64,000 nt of DNA from Sipunculus nudus (lineage: Eukaryota; Annelida; Sipuncula; Golfingiida; Sipunculidae): assembly GCA_026874595.1 (NCBI GenBank), contig CM049311.1:57310453-57374452 (forward strand), in the 5' to 3' direction. Below are positions 35,639-46,140 of the stretch, one piece after another; positions within the stretch are counted from its first letter, which is position 1, and each line of letters starts with the position of its first letter. Both the position numbers and the translations under genes were made by a program. A model generated the notes under the pieces. That model was not told the DNA's origin. It was given only the letters and a program-made list of their open reading frames with translations, and did not search any database.

Positions 35639-35901
35639 TTAGAAACTGTACATTTTCTGAACAGTAACGGCAGCTGTGCTATCATACAGTCGAGAGTAAT
35701 GTTGAGACATGTCCGCGACGTATTTGGCAGAGGCTGGTCCGTGGCCGACCGCAAGCGCCATCTCTCGGATAAAGTGCGGTCTATTTCCACAGCAGACTCC
35801 CAAATACTGGACTCCGAGGCGGCGCGCCTCCTCCGTGAACTCGCGAATTTGTTTTCTGCTGCACAGCCAAGCATCCAGGTCCAACGGGAAGGAGTTCCCA
35901 T
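35639..35901 (-). CDS. BHMT: BHMT-like terminal exon (zinc Cys pair)
   Basis: Acceptor ggctag. Two bases complete an Asp codon, then [17 protein letters not shown] and [21 protein letters not shown] holds the second and third zinc cysteines. The frame closes with TAA at 35639-35641. The longer-looking frame from 35901 (121 codons) is a shadow in another phase. Confidence 0.94.
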
Positions 35902-38900
35902 CTAGCCAGGAAATATAGAAAAAAAATCAAAACAGACACTCCATAAAATTAACAATGTTAATTTATTTGTTTTCTTTCGGGGGGGGGGGGGGGGTTGTTA
36001 TTGTTACAGAGGCGAATTCAGATCGGGGTTTGAGGGGTTAAAAATCACCCCTTACTAGAAGAAACTATACCTTATTTGCAGTATTTCACCCCCCCCTCGA
36101 TTTTTCTAGGCACCCCCCCCCCCCCGACACCATCCCGCAGTTGTGAATCTTTATTAAGGGTATCAGTCCATTATGGAACATGTATTTGTAAACCCCTTCC
36201 CTTGATTCATCCTGAATCCGCCACATGCCTTATTGAAGTAATTTCAATTAACATAATTCAGAAAACCATGAATCTGCATATAATCTTTACTAAATATAAA
36301 ACACTAATAGCCCTAGGTTAAAAAAAAAACCCAAGCAGATTGAAAAAGGACAGTTGCCTTCAGGGTCTTCACCGGAAATAGTTATTGGGTAGGTGGAGGG
36401 GCACTGATTTTTTGTAAGGATAGGTCCATGGCCTGTTGGTGACACTGTCTTTTCAATGACAATGAAGGTATCCATATGATCAGAAAGATATGTAATTATT
36501 AAGCTTCCTGGATTTCAGGTTTTATATGCACGGGTTTAGTCCTAACCTGTCGTTAAGACATTAGAGCGAATCTCTGAGGTTCTATAACGAGATCTGACCA
36601 TTATGCCACTGAGGCACCGGCGGGGTCAGAACCGGGGACCTTCAGCTTCCAGGTCCAACTTAACCACTCCACTTCCTTCCCCTCCCTCTGGACGAGGATT
36701 GTTGGTTCTTTCTTGTTTAATTAACGGTAATTAACTTTAAATTTTCATTTGGAGATAAAATCATTCCTGTTACAATTTGAGTTCAGTCACACTGCATATT
36801 AACTTGAATGATTCAACTGTTTACCGCAGAGGTTCTAAAATTAGGTTTGAAATTCACAATAAACGCATCATACTTAAGACTTTTTTTTTGCACGATATAA
36901 AAGTGAACTTTGGCCCTTCACTGACTAAAAGGTTATGATTCATGATTTCATAAGCTATCAACTCGCCTTCATGGTCGATCTCCGGAAAAGACTGAAACGT
37001 CGGGAACTTGTCGGATGTTCGGTAAGGTACGGGCAATGCCGCCAAGGGACCCTGTAATTAAGAGAACGCAGACTTTGTACCTCCAGGCCTAACCCGTGTG
37101 TGATTTAAATTGGCAAAGCGAAATTATATCTGCGTTCTGAAAAAAAAAAAAAAAAGACCGTGCGATTTGTCACAAATTTAGATAGGTGAGGTCGCATCTT
37201 CATCGAGAAAGCATCCGTTTGAGTGCAAGGTTTACACAATTATTTATAAAATCGTTAAACCTTTTTATTTTATTTTGAAAACACGCATATATATGCAACA
37301 TATTATGCCTAGTAAGTCAAATTTAAAGCTATATTGTCATCCATATTAAAAAATCTGTGGCCAATGATATTAATTATTCAAAAGGCTGGTGAAAATCACC
37401 TTGCAAGCTTTCCGAATGTCCCGTAGGATCGGTAACATAGTTTTTGGGCCACGAGTACAGTTCAGGCCAACCACAGCAGCGCCCTCTTCCTCCAAACGGC
37501 GACATGCTTCATCCACAGCAATCCCATCTTGCAATTCATTCCCATGCACCCCAAAGGTCACCACAACCGGAACATCTGTATACAGGTTCACTTAATATTT
37601 ACATTAAAACACTAAGATGGTGTGTTTCAATGATTTATGGCTGAAAGTCTTTCATAGACAAACACAGGCCTACCTTTGTTATATAAATGTTTGATATGTG
37701 ATTTTGTGATTTGGACAAGGCCGTGCAGTTAGCACATACTGTCTATTTTGATGATAAGTTCATCATTTGATAAGAAATGAAGATTTATATAAATAGCATA
37801 TCAGGGGAAAATGAAGTTAAAAAAGTTCCCTTTGAAATATCCAGATCACAATATGGAATATTTAATCTTGAAATGACTGATAGATCCTCTTACCTGGACA
37901 TAGCTGTTTGCATGCTTTAAGGGCGAGTGACGCCTCCAGATAGCTGTGTAACGTCTCAGCCACAATGAAATCAACCCCGAACTCTTTAGTCCATTGTATT
38001 TGCTCCTTGAATGTCAATGTACAATTATTCTTAGGGTCTTTTAAAATAGACTAAGGGAAGAATCACATGATACTGGTTCTCAAATATTACTGATTATGCC
38101 TAAATAATTAATAATGTCGGCAAGGGGTCATCTATAGTATATTTATACTCGATGCTCGGGGATCGTCCTTTGTTACGTTACACCTCTGAGATCACGCCCT
38201 GGAAATACCTGTTTTTTTCTTTGTTTTTTGTGTTTTTTTTTTTAGCTTTTTTTTTACTTCGAGTGTTTTGAAGATGCAAGTTGGTTCTTAGGGGGTTGGA
38301 TTGGTCACTTTCGATATTTTTGACCTGATTTCGTAAAATGGGTTATCGAAGCTGCATCTATCACAAACTACGCCGGTGTATCCTGCGATTATTTCGCCAA
38401 AATACTGTCTGGGATGAAACTGGTCAGCAGGTGCATAAACATGAACAGGATATATGTTATTACATACCAAAGCAGGGGTCAGCCTTTTTCTGATATTTTT
38501 TTTGGCTTATTTATTTGGAATAAATGTTTAGTTCATTAAGCTGTTAACAGTTTTCGTGGGAAGCTGTTGACTTGGGTTGAAAACTGTCCAAAAGTGCACA
38601 TATGCGTCATAACTAAGAAAATTTCCCAATAATTTCCCAATAATTGGGACCCCCCCCACTCACTGCCAAAATAAAGGCCAGTGAGCACAAAACCGAACCC
38701 CGGATACCTTCCCGAAATGTTCTACCGATGCGTGTTGAGAAAGTATATCTTACCGATTTACGGTTTTATTGAAATTCTGCATATATTTAAGGCCGAAAAA
38801 AATAATAATAAAAGGTATGATTCTCAGGCACTTTTTTCAGAAACCAGTGCCGGCGGGCGATATTTTATTATTGAAAGATGATTATCAAAATAAAAAAAAT

Positions 38901-39852
38901 TGAGGGTTTATATTGACGCGGGCGGTGCCTGAGAATCAAACCTTTTATTTATTTTTGCCTAAACGTTGAATTTTTTATTACGAAATGCGAAGGATAAGTA
39001 ATATTATATACAGTGTCTATAACAAAAAAAAGTCTCCAATATACGCGAAAGGTCTCCATATAAGTACAGTCGCTTGAATCCTCATTTTAGAGGAAACGAT
39101 AAAAAATCTATAGGGCAGAGTCAAATATGCACGGTCTGGGAACCTCTTAAGCTCTTTTGTGATACACTCCTAAAGGCACAACCTTTCGTCCATTTCTTTA
39201 TAAAATCACATCGACTAATAGGGATATAAGAGACTTTTTTTGGAGGCCATCACTAACCGTAAACATGTCGAATGCTCTCTGGTGGGTTGCTGGATCTTCC
39301 TGCTTGATGATGTTGGTGTTGGACAGGTTCCCCGCCATCAGCGTGCCCGTCTCATCCGCCACCTGGCGGGCTATTTCCAAAGCTTTTTTGCTAATATCTT
39401 CTAACTCATTCTCTCTCCCGACAGTTTTCATCTTTTCACGATTCGTATAATACTGTAAAGTATAAAGAACGATGTATAAAGCATAAGACATGTATTATGA
39501 TGATATATCATTGAATTATTTTCAGTGCTGGCAAGCACACCAAACAAAAACACAATTTTCATTATTTAGCCGTTTTGTGAATTTAATCTACAAGATGAAC
39601 CTCAAAGCTTTAATATGTGTAATATTAGAACAAAAATAAAATCAACGAGTCGCACAGACGTAACAAGATTAAAATTGCAGGCATAAACGTATCCCCATAT
39701 ATAACCACCAGACCGTGTCCGAGTGCTTTACACAACTCATAACGATACAGATTGTCAACTGCACACATATTTCTCAAACATGATCGCACTGGCATGGAAA
39801 TACGTGATAATGTGTAACTGACCATTTTCGATAGCGATTATATATATATAAG

Positions 39853-39905
<53 letters not shown>

Positions 39906-42900
39906 TTACCATTAAGGCGAGGACAACGTCACTCCCGGCGCGGACGAATTCGCGATGTAGTTCCTTGACCTTTTCCGGAGCGTCCAGTACTACATCTGGC
40001 ACATAGGGTCCTGCCTTAAGGTAGCCACGTGACTCAAGTTCGAACAGGTATCCTTCCGCCACCACAATGGTGTCGCCATCCCTAAGCCGCTGTGTGAAGC
40101 CTTTAAATACAAATAAAAGATACCAGGTTTTTAAAGATACCCCCCCCCCCCCCCTAAAAATATAAAACGCACACTGATCTCATACTAGTAACCTTCACCA
40201 ATGTATTAATAAATACTCATACAGATCCATTCCAAACTTTTATCGATACTTAACCGTTTCATTCTCTTCAAATGATTTTTGGAGACAAACGCATTTTGGA
40301 GCAGGCGTGTCATGTACGCATCGCGCTTGAATTTTGTCCAGTAGGCCATATATCTCTATCTCCTTACCTCCTGCTACTAGCGGTCAGGTGGCCTGTTAAT
40401 GTTACGTTTATATTTGAAACGGGAAAAAAAATCAGTAAAGATATTTCTTTTAAACTTCAATTAATTTGGGAGCTATGTTTCCATTATGGTAACATCACGA
40501 TGACGGCAATCTTGGATATGTTTGTTGAGAATAAGACAGAACATCAGGCAAAAGGGTAAAATATCAATGTGTATGTTTTAGAAGTTGAATAGAGAAACAA
40601 TGCTGATTAACAGAATAACAGAGATAAACACACGGAATTCACACTCGGAACGGAACAAATTATTCAGGACCTCACCGGTGGCCATCCAGGGCATATGCTC
40701 GTGGTAGTTGCATGAAACAAGCAGTACAGAATTACAATGAGACAATTTCGTAAGGCGAGTACGTAGGACTATGAAATATATATAGTAATCATTGCATCAT
40801 ATTTATGCATAATGCACAAACTACTTCTGCATACCACCCCGTGTGCTAATTTTAAAAAATATTTCAAACCCTCTTTTCATGATTTCGCTAACATATATCA
40901 ATATCTTTTCTTTCATTTATAAATATTTATCTTTAACCATTCCTCAAACGTTTCTTCCCTGCACAGTATATATTCTCTACTAAAGAATTCCAGTGACATA
41001 TTCAGTTCTTCAATATATCTATAGAAAGGTTTAATCCTGTTGTTGATATAACAACGCGGTAGCACTCCATGCATATTTGAATCTTGCAGTTATACATAAT
41101 CCTCATGATAACAAATAGGCCAATAATTCGTAGTTTGATTATTTTTGATTATGTTACTCATGTTTCATCACACCAGTGTAGCTTAGAAAACTTAGGCGTC
41201 TGTACTGCATACTGTGGTTGACGTCATATGCGCGGCGTTCGCAATTTCATTTTTTTAGTGTTTGGCGATGGTTTCATTTTCGCGACCTTACCTCACTTTA
41301 CCTTACCCCTACTCTGTTAGCTTACGTATTTTACATAACCATTGTTATACCTGTTACCTAATATGCACGCAAAATCTTAACAAGTGATTCATGGGCCATG
41401 ACGATCAGCTGAATTTGAAGTACAGGTGATGCAAGATTTAATAATTGAATTTTAGATCTGGTGAAAATTATTTGTTAATAAACTTCGAACAATGGGCGGA
41501 ATGGATTCCAGAGTGTTAAAAATAATGTTTGTTTGGCCCATTGTCCTTAAAAAATAGGTAACAGCAACCTTGTTTAAGGTTTCCAAGAAGATTTAACTAG
41601 GAGCTCCCCCGATGCCAAGATGCAAGTTTCTAGGTCAATCTTCAACTACTTGTATCCATCTGACTTATAAGGTACTCAGGTGATGTTCTTTCACATTACT
41701 CACAGAATATTGGCTACAGTCACCTTATTTTGGATGTCTATGGGGACATTACAATGAGCTCCCCTTATATTAAGACAGACAATTTTAGATCTAAAGTTTA
41801 ATAATTGTGCCCTGTCTGACTTTCTAGGTGCTCAAATTTCATGTTTGGTCAGTAGCTCGCAGAATTAGGTCACCGTGACCTAATTAGAGGTTTCCGAGGA
41901 GATTTGCCGAGGAACTCAGTAAGAGGTACAGTCAAAAGTTATTAAGCCCAAGATTTCCTTTGATATTATTTTAGAAGGTTCTAGTGCTAATGGAAATAAT
42001 TCGTGCCCTCTCTGACTTTCTGGGTGCTCAAAACCATGTGTTCGGCCAGTAGCTCGCAGAATATAGGCTAGGTCACTATGAAATAATTTCACGTTTCCAA
42101 GGAGTTTTGCATCGGCCCTCTATGAATGTTAGTTTGAAGTTTCTTGGCCTAACGGATACAATTTGTGCCCAGTCTGTCTGGGTGCTCAAAATAATGTTTT
42201 GGCAAGTTCATCATGGCCAAGTTTTAGTTTTTTAAAGAAAATTTGTTAAAAAAGTCCCTTATTGTCACATTAGAAGATGCTAGGCCTAACAGATACAACT
42301 TGTGCCCGTCAGGCTCTCTGGGTGTTCAAAATCATGTTTCGGCAAGTAGCTCGCAGAATATATATCACCATGACCTATTTTAGGTTTCCGAGAAGATTTG
42401 CCTGGGATCTCCCTCGATATTCAGTTAGAAGTTTCTAAGTCTAACTTTTCAGACCTGTGCCCTCTCAAAATCTGGACTACTTCATTTGAAGATCTCAAAA
42501 TAGAAAAAAATGCGTCAAAATTAGAAAAAAATACAGATAGTTCCATCAGACGTCAGGAACTGATGAAACTGGCCAATATCAATACCATGGAAAGCATCAT
42601 GGCAATGAATTTGTTAGTTATTGAGATATTTGAGCTTCTTTATCAATATTAAGATTATTATTTGGTGAGACAGGCCCCCATAACTCTGAGAATATTTGTC
42701 ACAGTGACCTGATTTCAAGAGTTTAAGGAGATGTTTTATTGACCTCTGTGGATAATCATTTAGAAGTTTCTAGGTCTATTGTTTACGATTTGCCCTTTTA
42801 ACGGACAAGCAGACGGACAGACAGACGGACAAAGAGTGGTCGCTGTAGTTAAGATGATTTCAGTCAGCTTAAGTAACAATTATACAAATACCTATGATAC

Positions 42901-43490
42901 ATCGTAAAAATTGAAATCCTTCTTTAATATTGTCAGATATACAAAGATTTTGGATTATTAACAATACCAATCTTTGGTTTACGGGTAACTTAAAATATGT
43001 GTTAATACTTGCGCTTCTGACATAGTATACATGAAATGCAAATGATTCTATAGTATAATGTATCATGTAATTTGTGTATATATGTATGTTTGTTCACATG
43101 TGTAGATGAATTGTCTTATTCACGAATGTTTCTTTCGCAAAAATTTCCCTTTCGCGAATTTCGCCAATTTTAAACCCTCGCGAACAAAAAGGCAATCACA
43201 GTGAATAATGTCTGTCCTACTGTAATATATCTGCTGCTCTAGACCAATATAACCAAGCACCACTACGTTAAACATTGCTTCTGATCCAATAAACGCAAGA
43301 GAAAATCTGTGGGTCAGTCTTTTTGCGACTTGGTTACTCTATATATATATTGGCTGAAAGGTTTAATTTGCCATATACAATATATACACAATCTCCAGAA
43401 TATAAATTTGGTTAATAAAATTATACATGAGCGTTTGTAATGGAGAAAAAGGCTTTACTTGAATGTGGTCTTACCTTTCATCTTCGACAT
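35639..43490 (-). CDS. BHMT: betaine-homocysteine S-methyltransferase-like enzyme (complete, seven exons)
   Basis: The family transfers a methyl group to homocysteine to make methionine, using zinc and a methyl donor such as betaine. Exons in transcript order are 43490-43475, 40100-39910, 39452-39258, 38050-37894, 37575-37400, 37051-36967 and 35901-35639. They sum to 1083 nt, 360 codons plus TAA, with every phase agreeing. Visible motifs are [20 protein letters not shown] (N-terminal strand, like GDGGFVFALEKRGYVKAGP in BHMT), [41 protein letters not shown] and LGVCCGN. The Cys of GLNC and the CC pair are the three zinc ligands of the family. Vertebrate BHMT is about 406 residues, and this protein lacks most of the C-terminal oligomerisation tail. 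The true methyl donor is not shown by the sequence. The last intron has a GC donor. Confidence 0.93.
36007..36226. mobile_element. ~220-bp MITE with hAT-like ends, in the last BHMT intron
   Basis: CAGAGGCGAATTCAG at 36007 and the reverse complement of CTGAATCCGCC (36212-36222) form imperfect inverted ends. The end sequence (CAGRGGCGRATTCAG) belongs to the same terminal family as 11463, 35514 and a single end near 44990. It contains poly-G/C runs and has no coding capacity. Confidence 0.6.
36545..36690 (-). repeat. tRNA-derived SINE-like sequence
   Basis: On the minus strand, 'gtggagtggttaag' (an A-box-like block near 36676-36663) is followed by 'gaaggtccccggttctgacccc' (a B-box-like block near 36633-36622). 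A second tRNA-like 'cctcagtggcataatgg' follows. The wording is typical of tRNA-headed animal SINEs. No tail or target-site duplication was defined. Confidence 0.5.
36967..37051 (-). CDS. BHMT: BHMT-like exon 6 (GC donor)
   Basis: Acceptor attacag. Encodes [20 protein letters not shown], then SFPEIDHE plus one base. The only junction that keeps both phase and family similarity with the last exon is gaag|gcgagt, a GC donor. The nearest GT (two codons on) gives the wrong phase. Confidence 0.9.
37400..37575 (-). CDS. BHMT: BHMT-like exon 5 (first zinc Cys)
   Basis: Acceptor tatacag, donor aag|gtgatt. Encodes [19 protein letters not shown] and on through [12 protein letters not shown] to [12 protein letters not shown] carries the first zinc-binding cysteine. 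Confidence 0.95.
37894..38050 (-). CDS. BHMT: BHMT-like exon 4
   Basis: Acceptor cccttag, donor cag|gtaaga. Encodes [17 protein letters not shown], then [17 protein letters not shown], and ends one base into a codon. The Glu of VAET is at the active-site position seen as IAEYF in vertebrate BHMT. Confidence 0.93.
38791..38959. mobile_element. 169-bp PIF/Harbinger-like MITE
   Basis: Inverted ends of about 40 bp start with GGCC(G)AAAAA and share GATTCTCAGGCAC exactly. They are flanked by TAA on both sides, the 3-bp TWA-type duplication of PIF/Harbinger elements. It lies in a BHMT intron. There is no coding capacity. Confidence 0.75.
39258..39452 (-). CDS. BHMT: BHMT-like exon 3
   Basis: Acceptor ctttacag, donor acg|gttagt. 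Exactly 65 codons in phase 0. Encodes [15 protein letters not shown], then [26 protein letters not shown] and HQRAFDMFT. Confidence 0.95.
39841..39904. repeat. (TA)n microsatellite at a BHMT intron donor
   Basis: About 30 TA units with one short interruption (aag). On the minus strand the run starts about 5 bases downstream of the exon 2 donor. Confidence 0.95.
39910..40100 (-). CDS. BHMT: BHMT-like exon 2
   Basis: Acceptor tttaaag, donor atg|gtaagt. Encodes [20 protein letters not shown] and on to [17 protein letters not shown] (TA)n tract begins just inside the following intron. Confidence 0.95.
41560..42830 (+). repeat. tandem 130-200 bp units in BHMT intron 1
   Basis: Blocks 'gtgccctctctgactttctgggtgctcaaa', 'cagtagctcgcagaat', 'ggtcaccgtgacct' and 'ggtttccgaggagattt' recur near 41808, 42004, 42174 and 42303. 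The end, near 42800, holds an 'acggacagacagacgg' run, a mirror of the CCGTC-rich starts of other elements here. Confidence 0.7.
43475..43490 (-). CDS. BHMT: BHMT-like exon 1 (start codon)
   Basis: A 16-nt coding part, ATG then SKMK plus one base, with donor gtaaga. It is chosen because it is the only short ATG exon upstream that gives the phase needed by exon 2 (K-G-F-T-Q). The first intron is about 3.4 kb. Confidence 0.75.
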
Positions 43491-44985
43491 GTTTTCTCTT
43501 AGGAGCTCCAAGACAGACGTTTCACTTCGTTAGAAACCCTACAAATCTGTAAATAAACTCTGTAGGTCATATGGTAATGAGAAGTTTATTGCATAGGCCT
43601 AATACTCAGACATAAGGCGTGTGTATGTAACTAGCGGTATGACTTGTGTAAATGATGGATGCTTTAAATCTGCTGTGTCATGAAGACGACCATAATTAAT
43701 GAATATTCATGAAACACTGTGTGCTTGTTGTGGGTAAATGCAAATTGGGACGGCATTATATACAAAAGTGAAACACCGTCAGGTGCAGTTTTTATAAATC
43801 ATAGTATATCAGTACTATTTATATCTGTTGGTATAGTGTCTCAAGTGGGCGAATCATTCACATCATACATACGTCATTTAATCAAGCACGCTGTGCGAGC
43901 GCTCTGAAATTATTTTTTAGAAAACTATAACATATAGAAGAGTGACCACAAACAATAAAGGTGACCTTACTCCCGTTTAACCATTTTTAATGCATGGTAG
44001 ACATATATATCATCTTGATGCATGTAGAACCTTAACATCTCAGCATAAACATGTGTATGTCTTGGAAAGATTAGTCGTGACTATACGTATACAATTTTAA
44101 AATACAGGTAACAACTTGATTTTGTAAGAAAACATTCCAAGGTTAGAACACCATATGTGGACACTACGACATATGTTAATTTTACGATTTAAAGTAAATC
44201 CCTCAACTGTGAATTTTTATAACGTATAGTAGGCCTAAACAGGTGAGCAACTAACATTCACCTTACCTGGCCGGAGGCATTACCGCATATGTTTTATGTT
44301 AGATTATGTATACATAAAACGGCAGACCAGTTTACGACCCCATGCAGTGACACTGTGCATGTGATACACTGGTGATAAGCTATTGCTCGGTTGTAGTTCT
44401 AGAAACCTTGTAAGTCAATCTAGGTTTCTGCCCGGTCAAAATAGTGCACCTAAGCAAATACAACAATAACGGCTTAGTTCAAGTGCTGCAGTATTTCATC
44501 CAGGATATTTTGAAGCTTTGTAAGAATAAAGCGCTACATCTGAATTTTATATTTAGCTATAGTATTTTCTACATATAGGTTACTGTCCCTCAACCGAGTA
44601 TTACTATTTACTAGATATAAGTTATGATGACTGGCTTATCCTACCAATTCATTATTTTGCACTTTAAGACCAGTTCAGTTTCATCCCAAATACGAGAAAT
44701 GGGGCTATTATATCACGAAGACTGCCTGGCCTGTTTTTATATTAATAATAATAATGATAATAATACTGATTATAATTTATTTTATAAAAGGTAAAATCCA
44801 ACAGGCATGGTTCTCTAAACGCTTTACATTACTAAAAAAGTGACAAATTGAAAGATATATGTTAAATTATCAATGAATAAAATGAATGAATAAAAACATT
44901 ACAAAATAAAGTTTTAAAACAATAAAAAAATGTTCCAAGAATTCATATCACAGAAGTGATTTTCGTTTTCATATGAACAAGTGGC
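43491..44985. other. 5' flank of the BHMT-like gene, no recognised promoter element
   Basis: AT-rich sequence with no confident TATA box or CpG cluster. A short AAT-type trinucleotide run lies near 44743-44767. Confidence 0.4.
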
Positions 44986-45617
44986 GGATCCAGGAATTTA
45001 TTTATTTATTATTATTTTTTTGGGGTGGGGGGGTGGGGGGTTGGGGGGGACTAATATGTCGCAGAGTGTTACTGGCATCTTAAATGTGTGTAAACTTGGG
45101 GTAGGGGAAGGCAGAGTGGGGTTAGTGGGAAGGACTTTGTAGCCTAGAATGAAATCTTTGCGTTGAATAATCTAGCATTTTTCTCGTGGAAAATATAACT
45201 ATGTAATACTTATGTTTTCAACTATATATTTAACTATACATTAAGGGACAAACTCACTTATAATAAATATAATTGTGTAAATGAATATTAGGATCACCTT
45301 TCAATAAAGTTATATTTTGTACATGCACAAATATAGTAATGCTTGTTTTTTCAAAGTTATATATTTTCCTTGAATATTGCAACCAATTTAATCATTCCTA
45401 AGAATACTTTGAAGTTACGATAAAACTTTTTATCATTTCGTGGATCTTAATACATTTATAGTAGTTAAGACATGTTATCTTAGTAAACAGTGAACGACAC
45501 AGTTAAAAAAAGATGATATTACCTAAGCATAGTTAATATATACTATACTTGTATGATTATAATAATTAATGTTATCTTATCTTACCTAAAATTTCAGTGA
45601 TATGTTAAAAGGTTAAA

Positions 45618-46094
45618 TCACAAAAGGCAGCCGTCGTACAGATATAGAAGCAACTGGTGCAAAACTTTAGAAGTAGTTAGCACTCTGTCATTATGTACTT
45701 TAAATAAAATTAATGTTTCTAGCCTTTCCTTACTCATTGTTGAACGAACAGATGTTAGCGTTTTCTCTACCTTTGAGAAAACTCTTTCAGGTTCAGCTGT
45801 AGAGACAGGCAAGGTTGCCAAGATTTTCAGAGGCAATGAAATATTTTGTGATGCAAATTGGAACTTTCTTAATGCCTGGATAGCAGTGTCAATATGATTT
45901 TCTGTGAAGTAGGTGGACCACTTCTGCTTCCATATATTAAATTCCCCCTTCACCACAAATGCAGGATCAAGTAGATCTACATACCGCTCTCCTGAAGGAA
46001 GCACGTCATTCGAGGCTGTCTGGTTAACTTCGGAGGGACGCAGCTTAGCCAAACCCATAGTTTGCCTTTTCTGGTTTGCAAAACAAAATAGCAT
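45618..46094 (-). pseudogene. hAT transposase C-terminal (dimerisation) fragment
   Basis: Open frame of 158 codons. The segment LPVSTAEPERVFSKVEKTLT then SVRSTMSKERLETLILFKVH is the hAT family C-terminal dimerisation domain (LP-x-STA-x-x-ER-x-FS...LR-x-x-M-x-x-RL-x-x-L). It lies about residues 92-145. The upstream segment RYVDLLDPAF resembles THAP12/52-kDa-repressor-like hAT proteins. The BED or THAP DNA-binding part and most of the catalytic core are absent, so it is a truncated relic or the last exon of a domesticated gene. No upstream exon was found. Confidence 0.75.
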
Positions 46095-46140
46095 TATGGT
46101 TACCAGTATTTATTGCAATTATTACTTCCTTTTAAAATAG

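Noticed and set aside
35536-35901. 121-codon minus-strand frame over the last BHMT exon
   Set aside because: It is out of frame with the zinc-cysteine motif GVCCGN and with the preceding exon.
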